A stretch of 64,000 nt of DNA, taken from contig LATX02000228.1 of the NCBI GenBank assembly GCA_001466705.2, positions 1 to 64,000 on the forward strand. Direction: 5' to 3'. The first letter of the stretch is position 1, and each line of letters starts with the position of its first letter. The notes under the pieces were generated by a model that saw nothing but the letters and a program-made list of their open reading frames with translations, did not search any database and was not told the DNA's origin. Shown in pieces: positions 43,754 through 57,079 of this stretch. The translations under genes were made by a program, and so were the position numbers. Source of the DNA: Moniliophthora roreri. Taxonomy: Eukaryota; Basidiomycota; Agaricomycetes; Agaricales; Marasmiaceae.

Positions 43754-45743
43754 ACTATAGTCTAGCTTTCTTCTCCCCGAACGTTGTACTACCATGTGAC
43801 CGCGATTATTCTTTCTCTTTCTATGACCTTCTGTTGACTCAATGTGACTGTAAAACAGCTCCAATGTAGTATTACTAAACATTCTCTCAAGTTCTATAAC
43901 GTTCTAGTAAGTACAAATGAGTAGCTACAATGTACCTATTTAAGGACTGCAGAACTGGGTCTAAGCTCCTCAGCTTGACCTGGTTAATCATAACTTGTGT
44001 CTAGTAATGAACCGTTGGAACTCAGAACCTCAGAAGCCTCTGAGCGAACTTGAACTTGAACCTTGTCTCGATCTTGCTGCAATCGAGGTTGAGTGTTGAC
44101 GTTGCTATGCAAGTGACATAACAGAGGCTGAAAGAGCTTGTTGAGCAAAAGAGATTCACATATGCATCTTGAAGTGATCACAAGCATTGGGAGAAGAAGT
44201 GACATGGGAGAACATTGGTTTGGGAACACAGAAGTTTTTGCATGACTTTTTCATGACACATCAGAGGGTTGGGAGAATGATACTCAAGTCTATGGTGGTC
44301 CAGAAGAAAAAAGGTGTTCATGTCATCCACACACGACATCCAGTGGATCCTGTAAGTTATTCCTCTTCCTTGACATTGTAGAAACTAAACCTTTTTCCCA
44401 GATTCTGACCAACATATTTGGATGATTGAGCTTTTTGTGCAGCTCCTGTGCTAATTGAGGTCCTTTGGCAGAAGGAATGCTTTATTTTGCATTCCTTGTG
44501 CCAACTGAGCTCTTCCATTTGCATAGCTGCATCAGTGGAATGCCAAGCCTTTCAACATGCACACATACAGCTAATGCTTTAGGTGAATATGAGCAACAAA
44601 CTCTTTGTGAGTGAGGCCATGACTCTACAAAACTCAATGTTGATCATATTGATGATGTTCATAATTACCACCTTCAATGGGATATCTGACTTGGATGCAA
44701 GAATACATTGAATACTAGACTTTTTAGGTCAAGTTTCAAGGCTGAAGACTATGTTAATGTGGATGCCTTCAATTTAGATTGTGTTCAGAATGCTTAAGCA
44801 CAAAGCTGCTGCCATGAAGTAATGGTCAGAAAGCTTTTTGGGCTTATTGACCAGAAGCATCTCAACACCGTTGAAGATGCTCAAAAACCTATGCCTCTAC
44901 TATGAAAACATGAGGCCTGTGGTGCCAAAATACCCCTAAAAAAGGTATATATAAGTTCTTGATTCTCAGTTTTGTTTGTGAGTTGGTTTGGCATGGTTCA
45001 CTGTTACTGCAACATCAAGAATAATTCTCAATGTCTCGCTTGGTAGTTCAGAGATGATTGCCTTCAAAACAACTTCTCAGATTGAGAATGGGTGTTCATT
45101 TTGTATAATATTTATTGGTTTTGTGGTCTTATTAATCACTTTGAAAGCAAAACTGGTATAAGGTTTGACCAGAAACTGCCCAAAGATTAAACTTCTTCTA
45201 AGTGAGAACAAAGGTACCTCTTGTACCTGAATATAGCCCTCTTAGCTATGTTCTGCAACAATTCTCAAGAGGACAAATCTTCTAGACACTGCTAGCCTGA
45301 AACCCTCTCTGATTCATGTCAAAACACCAGACTATACTGATGTACATCAGCTACCCTCTTAGTAGACTGATACAATGTTTCTCTTATCAGAAAACACACC
45401 TCTTGTGTTAAAAACTAAGCTCTTCCTAGCTTTTATTTATATCTCTGGTTTAGGTTACAATTTCAGGTCTCAACTAGCCTGCACCTCTTGCACAACTAAA
45501 TAAGCTAGAGCCTGAAGTGGTTGAAAAATACTGATTGCCAGTAGCTCTTCTACCTGAACAACAATGTCATACACTCTGGTAATTGGTGGGTAGTATCTCT
45601 CCTGCCTTCTACCTACAAAACATGTCCCCTTATATACCCTACAACATAAATAATCTAATATATCTGTCACACATATAAATAAAACTGAGTCGGGTGCTAA
45701 ATATTATATAAACTGAGCTGTGTTTGGTAATTTCTCTGTCACA

Positions 45744-45744
45744 N
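45744..45744. other. Assembly gap with exact flanking repeat
   Basis: 1433 bp (44311-45743) recur as 45745-47177. Unmerged contig overlap. Confidence 0.95.
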
Positions 45745-47267
45745 AAGGTGTTCATGTCATCCACACACGACATCCAGTGGATCCTGTAAGTTATTCCTCT
45801 TCCTTGACATTGTAGAAACTAAACCTTTTTCCCAGATTCTGACCAACATATTTGGATGATTGAGCTTTTTGTGCAGCTCCTGTGCTAATTGAGGTCCTTT
45901 GGCAGAAGGAATGCTTTATTTTGCATTCCTTGTGCCAACTGAGCTCTTCCATTTGCATAGCTGCATCAGTGGAATGCCAAGCCTTTCAACATGCACACAT
46001 ACAGCTAATGCTTTAGGTGAATATGAGCAACAAACTCTTTGTGAGTGAGGCCATGACTCTACAAAACTCAATGTTGATCATATTGATGATGTTCATAATT
46101 ACCACCTTCAATGGGATATCTGACTTGGATGCAAGAATACATTGAATACTAGACTTTTTAGGTCAAGTTTCAAGGCTGAAGACTATGTTAATGTGGATGC
46201 CTTCAATTTAGATTGTGTTCAGAATGCTTAAGCACAAAGCTGCTGCCATGAAGTAATGGTCAGAAAGCTTTTTGGGCTTATTGACCAGAAGCATCTCAAC
46301 ACCGTTGAAGATGCTCAAAAACCTATGCCTCTACTATGAAAACATGAGGCCTGTGGTGCCAAAATACCCCTAAAAAAGGTATATATAAGTTCTTGATTCT
46401 CAGTTTTGTTTGTGAGTTGGTTTGGCATGGTTCACTGTTACTGCAACATCAAGAATAATTCTCAATGTCTCGCTTGGTAGTTCAGAGATGATTGCCTTCA
46501 AAACAACTTCTCAGATTGAGAATGGGTGTTCATTTTGTATAATATTTATTGGTTTTGTGGTCTTATTAATCACTTTGAAAGCAAAACTGGTATAAGGTTT
46601 GACCAGAAACTGCCCAAAGATTAAACTTCTTCTAAGTGAGAACAAAGGTACCTCTTGTACCTGAATATAGCCCTCTTAGCTATGTTCTGCAACAATTCTC
46701 AAGAGGACAAATCTTCTAGACACTGCTAGCCTGAAACCCTCTCTGATTCATGTCAAAACACCAGACTATACTGATGTACATCAGCTACCCTCTTAGTAGA
46801 CTGATACAATGTTTCTCTTATCAGAAAACACACCTCTTGTGTTAAAAACTAAGCTCTTCCTAGCTTTTATTTATATCTCTGGTTTAGGTTACAATTTCAG
46901 GTCTCAACTAGCCTGCACCTCTTGCACAACTAAATAAGCTAGAGCCTGAAGTGGTTGAAAAATACTGATTGCCAGTAGCTCTTCTACCTGAACAACAATG
47001 TCATACACTCTGGTAATTGGTGGGTAGTATCTCTCCTGCCTTCTACCTACAAAACATGTCCCCTTATATACCCTACAACATAAATAATCTAATATATCTG
47101 TCACACATATAAATAAAACTGAGTCGGGTGCTAAATATTATATAAACTGAGCTGTGTTTGGTAATTTCTCTGTCACAGTGTCCAATTGTAGTCAGGCTTC
47201 ATAGCCATAAACTCTTTCATTCTTCATCTATAATGATTGTGCAGTCTTCTGACACTAACTGTTTGCA

Positions 47268-47268
47268 N
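47268..47268. other. Assembly gap
   Basis: Single N with no obvious repeat of the left flank to its right; the join is uncertain. Confidence 0.9.
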
Positions 47269-47789
47269 TATGCTTCCATTGCTATGTTTAAAGTGTACAC
47301 ATAAGCTCAGCCGTGCTGGCTTCTTGTCATACAGCTTTGTCTTCTGTTTTTCTATGATACAGGCACCCTTCCAGTAGCTGATCATCTATTTCATTCCTCT
47401 AATTTGATATTTGGTATCTCGAGTATCCCTTACTGATAATTTGTCATCCTCTGTTTCATATCTGTTTCTTGATAATATTCTCATATGTGTATCATTGAAG
47501 GCTTTTATTCTTCTTTCAAGCTGGGTATAGATTGAAAATATTGTTGAAAGTGAAAATATTCTCTTTGGTATGCTTTCAATAGAGAAGTATTATGTGGTGT
47601 GGTTTCCTACAGGTTCCAGAATGCTCCTCTGTGTTCAGATTTGCTGTTTATTTTCATACTAGCAGTGGTTGGGTACCCTTGTATGGCCTACTGTCAACTA
47701 TTACTCTGCTAATATTTTGTATCCTTCTCTACTACTTACTTTGACTAGCTGCTCAGGGCTCACACTAGTCTTCAATTCCCTTATATATT

Positions 47790-49620
47790 TCATTTTCAAC
47801 CATAAAAGTGCAAAATATTCTCTATTTGCATGTGAAACAAAAGGTAAAAGTTATGCATATCACTGTCATAGCCCTGCAGTTTGTGCAGGCTGTTGTTGAT
47901 CATATTCCAGAAATGGTGCATCTTGGTCCCAAAGTGACAGAGTTGTACCATCTTCATGCCACAAGGCTCCAGCTCTCCATGACAAAATTCAAGGTGCACA
48001 CTTTTTCAGCTTGTTCTAAGAACAAAGTCATTTACACAGAGCTTCGTGATGGTGTTGTTGATTTTCTCAAACAAGGAGGTCAAACAGCTAATCATTTCAA
48101 ATGGCAGAAGCATCCAATTGGGGGTGATGGACTCATAGTGATGAAAGAGCTAGAAATGCAGCACTTTCTCCAGTTTGAGGACAATCTCTTTGATAGCATG
48201 GAGCTGGTGTACTGGTTCAACAAGGGGTGGCATCAGAACTGGATGGATATCAGCTCAATATTTACTACTTATTATGGTCTGGAGCTTATGAATGATCTCT
48301 TGACAATTAGACACAATGCTGCCAAGCTAGGAAGACACTGACCTGCAGACCTCAACAAGGTGGACTTCAATGAAGTAGCACAGCTTCTCTTTCTCATTCT
48401 TGACTGCCAGATGCTCAACTTGCTCAGGTAAGTGGTTCTTTTCTTCTTTCAAAGTAAATATCTCAACTTATCTTCTACTTTAGGCTTTACTTTCAGTGCA
48501 ATGATATTTGTAAACATTTTCAGATGCTCACTCATGATAAGAAGGTTACTAACTACCACAGAACTCTTTGACATATCACAAAAACTTGCCTGAAAGTATA
48601 CTGACAACTTGAGTTACTCAGCAATGATCTCAGGGAACATAAAGAGATTAAAACAACTTGGGATTGACATAGAGGATGAATGGAGTAGAGAGGTCTTTGG
48701 AGAATTGAGTGCTGAGTTTGGTGCTATCAACCAGAGGAAGCATGTGATTCACACAGAAGCCAAAAAGTGTAAACCTCGAACCAAAGCTAGCCAGAAGAAG
48801 TTGTCTCCAAATTTAGCCAAAGCAGAAACCCAATTTCATGGTAACTGTGTCTGTGCAAACTCTGGTGCATTGATGTGGTCAGCTGCATTGCTTTGAGAAA
48901 GCATTCTTGCAGCAGCAATCAGTGATCCTGGACAAGTCTATGAAGTCACCAAGCATTAGCTGTTTACCTTTGCAGGAGGCAGCAACACCCACTACACAGA
49001 ACTCCTCCTTGATAAGGTTATTTTCCTTGAGCTTGAGGCAGATGAAGACATGAAAATTGCTATCCTACAGATATTACTTATTAACCTCAGTGGTCAGCCC
49101 AGTGGCTTTTCTTTTGGAGATCTTGTTTAGGAATACTATAATCAACTTCTTGATGCAGTTGTTCACCACAAGAGTGTCAAGTATGGCAATGTGTTCATTC
49201 AGAAGACCTGGTCACCAAACATTCACCACATCTAGGAACTCAAGTGGGAATGGTTTGAGGGGTATTATCTCAAGCACAAGAGTGGGTGTCATTCAGATCC
49301 TCAAGTCATAGTCAATGTGAAGACATTATTGCAGTTATATAAGGATGTCCATCTTCATTCTTATACACCTTGTTGGATGATAGGTGACACAATAATTTAT
49401 AGAGATTGTGTGTTGCTTGAGTATGAAAACCTGAAGAGCTGCAAGTTACCAAGCTACCTCCATTACAGCCAGAATAAAGGTCACATGGCATCTGGACTAC
49501 CCTACTGTTGTGTAGAGTCTGAGGACTATGAAGATTTTGGAAATGAAGGTAGCAATGATGTGCCTAATTTTGGCCTAGACATGAAATTGTGCACTTTTTG
49601 TATCAAAAACTAGAGAGAGA
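47790..49620 (+). pseudogene. DUF6589-like transposon protein remnant
   Basis: Broken plus-strand frames show the family order. One part has HLGPKVTELYHLHATRLQLS, DSMELVYWFNKGWHQNWMDI and RHNAAKLGRH followed by a TGA, then PADLNKVDFNEVAQLLF. A later part has LFTFAGGSNTHYTELLLDK and LINLSGQPSGFSFGDLV, then a stop, EYYNQLLDAVVHHKSVKYGN and IQKTWSPNIHHI. The F-x-G-G-x-N-x-x-Y-x-x-L-L pattern and the following N-L-x-G-x-P segment are typical of these mushroom proteins, which are associated with DNA transposons. Stops and frame changes make it dead. Assignment is by eye. Confidence 0.6.
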
Positions 49621-50969
49621 GCCTAGAGTACATGTGATATTCACATGACTTAATACCTGGGAGCTCTAATATGGCATCTAAGCTTTAAGCACCAAGTCTA
49701 ATAAGTCTAATAATTGACACTGTAACACAATTCAGATGAGGTTAGTAGACTATACTAGCCCTCTACATTACAGTGAAGCATCACAGTGAGGGTCCTTAGT
49801 CAATAAAATGGGCCAGAAACCACTAATTCTGAATACAAAGGAACAGATATCAGTGGAATCCACAGTCTAAGTGCACTAGATTGTTTGCTTTGCAATCATA
49901 TTGCATAATAATGCATCAATAGACTTAACACTTCATTATTACTATTAGAACTATAGTACACAGTTGGAACTTGTTCCTATGTGGAGCTTCAAAGACACTC
50001 TCAGGTGGATACAATGGCCTATCCAGGTGTATGCAGGACAATTGATAGGCAATGAGTATGCAGAAAATTGATAATGACTCACAAGATTGTACATGGGATG
50101 GAAGGAGATTAAATATGACAGATGTCTAGACCATGACATCCATCAATCCAATGGTAGAAAGTGGCTATGCAGAAGTAAACCAGTGAAAAGGGAAATGTAC
50201 CCATGTACAAAGCCAGTCCAGAACCAGTGGCTACATGGGAGTAGCTATGTGGAAGGATCATTTGACCCAGCAACACTGTGCAGGGTCCAAAACACAATAA
50301 ATTGACTGTTTGGTCACCAAATATACTCAGCATGGCTAATTGCTACATGGAATCAGACTTTTAGGCATGAACATGTACAATTTATACTCTAAACTAGATC
50401 ACACTTGTTTATCTCTTATTTTGTTGTTTCCAATTATCATTTTGTATATAAAGAGCTGTACTTGCATATTATAGCTCTGCACAGTGTCAATTTAGACCTC
50501 TGCACAGCTTCTTAGACCAAGTCTCCACACACTTGCCAGTCAGTCACTTCTAGTAGAGCCAAGATTTATATATATCTTGCCTCACTGTATACATTCTTTA
50601 TAACCAACCAATAAACCACTCTTTCAAAAACCTATACTTTGTGACTCTTGAGTGTAACACTTAAGTTGTCCTAACTAGAGTCTGTAGACTCTACACTCTT
50701 ATACCAACTTAAGCTGGTCAATTGAAACTCAAAGGGTTCTGTCCCCTTTTCACCCCAAATTGCACTTGAGATAGACTCAGTCTCCTTTTAGACCTATACA
50801 GTGCTTTATCACTCTTAGAAGCCTCTATTGTGGGTTTTTGGTGTGTTGTGTGTGTGAGTGGGTTTAGTAGCAGCTTTTAGTTGCAGAAGCCCTTTTAGAG
50901 TGCATTTTAGAGTGAAGATAGAGTATCTGCCTCTTTAGTGACACTTCACTTGCTTAAGAGGCTGAGCTC
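49621..50969. other. Decayed AT-rich sequence with possible LTR
   Basis: No gene. A promoter-like TATATAAAG (50445-50453) followed about 160 bp later by AATAAA (50610-50615), with short terminal-like repeats around, suggests part of a copia-type LTR, but ends were not identified. Confidence 0.3.
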
Positions 50970-51164
50970 ATGGTGGCACATGTTATAAATGGTACTCTTG
51001 TTATGGAGGCCATTGACATTGATGAGGATGTGTGGCAGCTTCTGGGTGCACTACAAGATCACAGAGGAGAAAATCTTTCAGAATCTGAGTCTGAAAGGAG
51101 CAAGTCTAATGTAGGACAGTATGATACCTGGAATGATATTGATGTTACAGATAGTGAAGATTAA
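50970..51164 (+). other. Short ORF, acidic
   Basis: 64 residues from ATG 50970 (MVAHVINGTLVMEAIDIDED), ending DVTDSED. It has no stop inside and is acidic. It lies downstream of the LTR-like block and could be the N-terminus of an element protein; no family recognised. Confidence 0.3.
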
Positions 51165-52300
51165 TTCTAATGTAGTGTTTCATTTTTCCAATATTGACTC
51201 CCTAATTTTCATTACTGCCCAGTAGAATCATTTGAGTTACTACCCAATTTCTCTACTGTCCCTTTCTGATTTGATATGTCCTCTTCTCTGCTTCCTCCAA
51301 TGTCCCCTGAAGCTTAGTAATCTACTGCAGCAGTCTGCTTTGACTGGTGAGCATAACACTCACATTATTAAGCATTGACTTTGGCTTACTTCTCATTCTG
51401 GATTTCCTTTAATAGCCAATAGATTTGTTCCAATGCCAAAAGTAATTTGACACAGTGGTGGTGTAGAACCTGATTGTCCTTCATTCATGGTTGAAGAAGC
51501 TCTGTTTCATATGGGGCTTCATCCAATGACTCCAACTCCGTCTTGCTAATAACTGCCTCTACCATCTCACTATTTAAATCTGTCTCCAATGCATCCAACA
51601 TTTTAACCATTTTTATTTCTAATAGGACAGCTGCTGGAATTGGGTCCTTGTCATCATGCAGGGTTTCCATCACCTCCTGAAATAACATCAGCTCTCTCTT
51701 TGCAACCTCTCTCATTGCTTTCATAACCTAGTGTTGTAATGGAACCTTCTTTTTGGTTTCTGATGTTGCAGTAGGGGGTTTCTCTGGTGCAATAGTAGAC
51801 ATGTTGTGTGGGATCCCTGCACAACCACTGCAAGTGCGTGGAACTGAAAAGAGAGCTCAGGAATGGGTGATACATATTTGGCATGGACATTTTGCTTCAT
51901 CAACAGAACATCTGGAAAATATACTGACTGACCCAGCAAGTTATATGAAGTTGAAACTCTATCAACCTTGTCAAGACTAGTTTCTGTAGGTTATATTCCC
52001 ATTGAGCTTAGACATATTGGGTTTCTGTAAGCTAGGGAACACTATAATTTAATGTATTAGGTTTCAGTGCATCATAACCTCATATGTAACTAATTTCCTG
52101 GGAGTTATAACCAACTGTAATCTAATAAAACCAATGTAACTCAATATAACTACTATAATCCTATGTAATTGGTTCTAGAGGTTATATTGGGTTACATTGG
52201 TTATATCAGGTTCCAGTAGGCTACAGTGAGTTTCATAGGGTCACAATATATTCTTTGAGGTAATAATAAGTTTTGAAGTGTTCTAATGAGATTTTTTAAA
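51165..52300. other. Decayed AT-rich stretch
   Basis: Only short frames. Contains many gttatatt/ggttacattgg words between 51980 and 52270, and one clear hairpin (next entry). Confidence 0.4.
52129..52202. repeat. Imperfect hairpin with 22-bp arms
   Basis: aaccaatgtaactcaatataac (given here as arms 52129-52150) pairs with 52181-52202 at 21 of 22 positions around a 30-base loop. Confidence 0.8.
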
Positions 52301-52314
52301 GGGATCTATATCTG

Positions 52315-55300
52315 CTACAGTCCTGCATGTCCAACAAACTCTGTATCACTATCTCCATCATCTGAATCATCAGAGTTATTCTCTCTATTGCTATCTAGTA
52401 TCCATGAAGAGCAATTAAACTCTTCATCATCTAACTCTATATCTTCTTCATCCTCCATTTGCTCATCTTTCTGCTCTGATTCCTCAGTGATAAGCTCTCC
52501 ATTCTCATCATACTCTGGCAAAACCTGATCATTCAGTCCAGCATTTGCTCTGAATGCCTTTTGATAAGGCCAAGATAGTTGGTGTCCAATACCACCACTC
52601 TGAAAACACATAAACAGATCTTAATCTGCAAATCTAAACAGTAATTAGTATATAGTAGATGTGAATAGAGCAAGGTCATACATGTTGACATAGTAGTGCT
52701 TCCAGTCCTCTGTCTCCAACTCCTTCTTGCCCAATGTTGAGTGACCCAACTGATGCCTTGCAAGTGAACCAGAGTGTAATGTATCAATCTGCTCATCCTT
52801 CCCTGCTGCATAATGTGGTATAAGGTGCACCCCTCTTAATACTACTGATGGCTCTAGAAATTCAAATGCATATCTGTCACTAGAGAGGCAGAAGTGCAAG
52901 CAACAAAGACAATTGGCTTTGAAACCACTTTTATATCCTCCATTATTATCCAGCTCATACTACTGTACCCAAAGGAACTCAATCTGCTTGGTATCAGTGG
53001 GGTGACAAATTTTTGAATTGTTATGAAGACAAACATTAGCATGGTAGACACTACAGACACATCCATAGAGATAAGGGTGTTTGTCTGAGTCTTCAGCTTC
53101 CTGAGAGAGACAGATAATGTCTGCATAGTTGGATGGATTGATAGAGTCAATCTCCTTCTGAAGGTCATATGTTGTGTACTTGATGTGGACCTTGGCATGC
53201 TCAAAAATGACATTATCTATAATCTCAAAGGAATCTGAGATCTCATTTATAATCTAAGCATCAGGACCAAGGAAATGATGGAGAAGGTGATTCTCAAGAT
53301 CAGGTACAAAGTGCTATTATAAGATGAGTCATTATAGAAGATGATTACTGAATTAAACACTTGCCAAGAGTGTGCTATCAGAATCATCACTGAATTCTGA
53401 AAGATGCCTTCTGTTATGCTGGCCCTGAGCAATCTGCCAGGTAGCATTTAGATCCATCTGTGCAATAGGCTTCTTTTCAATCTTCATTGCTTCTTGTTTC
53501 CTTGTCTTCTTTTTCTTGGGATCAGACTCTGCAGTAATGTTATAATATGGATCATTCTTCTCCATTTTTTGAAGCTCTCTAGAATGTTCATCCTGATTTG
53601 CAATCTGAGGTTGTTTGTCTTAGCATAGTAATGCTTGACAACCTGGTGGTGGACTTCACCCTGTGTAACTTTTGAGTATAATATAGTAACAAATAAGAGA
53701 CACTTCACTATAAGGGAACTATATCCATCAGTTGTACCATACATCTTGATGGAGGCTGGATAATCCCCAAGAAAATGAAGCTTGGCTGTTGTCATATTGA
53801 ATTTCTGGACATAAGCACCTCCTCCAGAGTTTTTAACTGCTATACCAGCTGCAAGATGGGATGATTCATGGTCCTGACATTTTCCATGCTCTGATAGTGT
53901 CTCTACTGTTTGAAACTCAGCAGAGGCTTTGGCAAACTTGCAGATATAAGTGCCAAGGAGAGTGGTAACCTCTTCAAATGATGCAACAGTAGAGTCATCA
54001 TGCATTTGAAGTTTGGTGTAGGCATGGAATGTAGCCAGTATGAACAGAAGGTCCAGAACCAACTTGTTCATTTCTGGATTACCAAAGAGACCTTCAAAGC
54101 AGGGAATTGAACACTATTATAAATATATTAGTAACAAACACATTTAGAAGAAGAACAAATCCTACCTGGAGAATATCTTCATAGTCTCTAGCAGCAAGCT
54201 TCTTCATCTCTGAAACATCATTGTGAAACTGTTGGATAGTTGTGTGACCAAATGTGGGTGTTTGTCAAAACCTTTCAAAATGATTAGTTGAATGTCCATT
54301 CAAAATAGATATACTCACTGGTCATCAAGTGTGGTTACTGCATCAGCCTTGTCTTTGTGTGCATAAATACAGTGGATTTCATAGATCAAAATAGCTTTCC
54401 AAACTCCTAATTCCAGCTCATAGAGAGGATCTATAGTAAGCATTTCATAGATTTGAAAGCCATATTGCAAAAATGCATCTAAAAATGCATTCTATATAAA
54501 ACAAGTAAGTATAAGGGAAATGTATATAGATATTGGACTTACTTGCACAGGTGTAAGTGATGTAGAACCCAATGCAGCCCTTACTTTATCACTGTCAACT
54601 ACATATCCATATACACTACATACGAGGTGTTCTTTTAACATGGTTTTCTGATTGAGAAAACACTTAATCTTCTTGCAAAGAGAATTTTTATAAAACCATA
54701 TATAAATTCTAAATTTCAATTGTGTCCTCTCAACAAGAATATGCCTGGAGAATACTAAATTTTCAGCAGCAAAAGATATGGAATTTTCAAATTCTGAGAA
54801 TTAATAGATAATACAATATATTAGAATAATTTCCATACTGAGAAAACATTAAATTTTCTCTAGTTGAAAATGCTCAGAAAATGCTGATAAGATAAGATAA
54901 AAATTCCACATTTTCTATTGTGGGAAAGTCAGAGAAAACACTAGGAAAACACTAGGAAAATAGTAGGAAAATCATGTGAAAACACTATATTTTAAAGCAG
55001 TTTTTAGATAGTTTTCATATAGTTTTCCTTTTGTATTTAACATGTTTCCTTTAATATAAAATTCAAAATCTTAAATTTATTTTCTAAATGTTTTCTCACT
55101 ATTTTATAAGGCAGAAAATTTAGTATATTTGTAATTAGAAAATTAAAGGATAATTCTATAATTTCATTATCATAAAATAATAAAAAAACACAGACTCTTC
55201 TGGAAATTAGAATCCAGAGTATGCTTGCTGTTTTCAATATATGATGACAACTTGAAACTAATAGAATTTTCTGAGTGTTGTCTGGAAGCAAATATATAGC

Positions 55301-56631
55301 AGTATTCTGAGTGTATTTCCTTTGTATTAATAGCATAAAAAGAACACCTCATATGTAGTAATAGGAACATCCATTCTTGAGCATCCAGAACTGTCTCCTG
55401 TTACTCCACACTATCAACTCACTTCTTTACAATCCACAACTTTATATCTCTCTTGGTTCCCATAAGGTAAATCAGTGCCTTTTCAATCTCACAGCAGATG
55501 CATGGGCATTCTCCAAGAAACTTGATGCAAATGACTGTGACTCTGAAGTATTTATAAGCATCTGTGTACTATTGTTGAATGCAAAACATACTTTTCAACA
55601 TAGTCAGCAGCATATGCAAAAAAGTCAAACTTGCAACAGTGCTGTATTGAGTTGGCACACTTGAAAATAATCCCATCCTTGTATGCCTTTACAACACCTG
55701 GGTTCAAGATAACTCACCACACTGCCTGGATGACTTCCTAGTTCAAGAATCATAGAACATCTTCAGTTGGAGGCTTTCCATACTTCTCTTGATAGAATTT
55801 CTTGACAAGATCAGGAATCTATATGGAGATTAGTCAACTGTAGCAATATATAAAGATAATATATAAACCTTTGGAAGATATCTCAAATGAAACAAAGCAT
55901 AGTTCAATGGATCACCATGAGCATACTTGGTATAGTTTGCCAACCAAATATAGATAGGCCACAACTGTGCAGTTCCAAAGTTTGTAAGATGTGTTGTATC
56001 TGACAAGATCATACACAACAGAAGGATTGTTTCCAAATCCTTGTCACTGAGACCTTCAACCTTGGCATGCTCCATATTGATAGCATGATCAGATGTATAT
56101 GCCTCTCTATAGACTTGCATAATGTGCTCAGAATCTGGATGTTGAAAAAAACTGCTTGAACATCTTGATATGGTACTTGAGAAAGGACTCATCCTCCACT
56201 GCAGACTTGAGGACTGCTAGTAGATCTCAGTACCAAAACTCAATTTCCAACTGTGGTGCATCCTCCTCTGATGCATGCTTCTCCAAAGCACAAGGTACTG
56301 GAATAGAGATTTTCCCCTGTTGCCAATGCTCACTAGTCTCAAAAGGCAATGATAATGGTTGATTTTGAATGTGTGCATTAAAACATTTTGCCTCAGTCTG
56401 TGTGTTATAGTTGATAAAGTCTTTTGGGTGAAAGTCAGGTTTGAGGATGACATCTCTTCCAAGAGCTGTAAGGTTATCAAGAGAGAGTTCACAGATGGGT
56501 GCAGTCCAGTTCTGTAACCTCCATGCACCAGGACTACTGAATGGGGCCCAGTAAACCCCACTATTGTCCTTTGTGAGATCCACACCCATTGCTTTACCAA
56601 GCTGTTCAGTCTCTAGTACTGATTCCTTCTC
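52315..56631 (-). pseudogene. Plavaka-like (CACTA-related) transposase remnant
   Basis: Minus-strand pieces occur in protein order from right to left. GVYWAPFSSPGAWRLQNW lies at 56.5 kb. MILSDTTHLTNFGTAQLWPI and LANYTKYAHGDPL lie at about 56.0 kb, the S-D-x-T-x-L-T-x-F-G segment of these transposases. FYQEKYGKPPTEDVL is at 55.8 kb. MNKLVLDLLFILATFHAYTK with LHFLGDYPASIKMYGTTDGY is at 53.7-54.0 kb. VLRGVHLIPHYAAGKDEQI and EDWKHYYVNM are at 52.7-52.9 kb. Many stops and shifts are present and CG is nearly absent. The 5' part is cut by the gypsy-3 LTR at 56632. Confidence 0.7.
54720..55400. other. Very AT-rich segment inside the transposase remnant
   Basis: Long runs such as gaaaacactaggaaaacac and ttttctcactattttataag; few codons are informative and no domain was seen. 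It may be an inserted sequence or an extremely decayed part. Confidence 0.35.
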
Positions 56632-57065
56632 TGTTACAATTCCCCTCACTTACATACTTATGCTTCTCTTTCTTATCAGACACATTCACCTTCCCAGTTC
56701 CCTTTTCCTCTCTGTTATGCTTCTCATTCCATCAGACACATATACCTTCCTAGTTTCCTCTTCTTTTCTCATACTTGTAATCATAGACACTCAACATTCA
56801 CTGACAGCAGTGGTGATTATTTATATTTATCCAATACTACTGCTTACATATAAACTATTATATAGTCTTCAGTTGTACTTATTTAAGTGCTCATACCATG
56901 GCCTCAGCTCTTCAGCTTGACCTGGTTAATTCTATACTTGTGTCAATGCAATGACTGAACCTCTGACTTCTGATTCATTCTCAAACTTGACTTGTGACTG
57001 CTCTATCATCACTGGTAGAGAGGATAGGAAGGCTTGTTGTCAATTTTGATGCAAGTAACATAACA
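56632..57065 (+). repeat. gypsy-3 5' LTR
   Basis: 434 bp, tgttacaatt to aacataaca. TATTTAA at 56880-56886 and tcagcttgacct at 56912-56923 keep the spacing of the other families. Confidence 0.85.
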
Positions 57066-57067
57066 CA

Positions 57068-57079
57068 AGGTCAAGCTGA
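57068..57079 (+). promoter_or_regulatory. gypsy-3 self-complementary primer binding site
   Basis: aggtcaagctga, exact complement of LTR 56912-56923, starting 2 bp after the LTR end exactly as in gypsy-2. Confidence 0.7.

Larger units (their letters stand above)
43364..47267 (+). mobile_element. CpG-poor transposon debris right of gypsy-2, with assembly duplications
   Basis: Starts with the second GAGGC copy. A plus frame continues the interrupted element (GEEVTWENIGLGTQKFLHDF, MTHQRVGRMILKSMVVQKKK at about 43427-43590), then decays. The block around 44840-45660 (caaaaacctatgcctctact, ataagttcttgattctcag, cctgcacctcttgcacaact) is shared with 60464-61480 and 62637-63260, so it is the 3' end of a multicopy element. 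Two N gaps duplicate parts: 42994-43752 equals 43754-44512, and 44311-45743 equals 45745-47177. Confidence 0.75.

Noticed and set aside
43754..47177. Second and third copies of the gypsy-2 LTR flank as segmental duplications
   Set aside because: Copies look identical over 759 and 1433 bp and are separated by single Ns, so unmerged overlap is the simpler reading.
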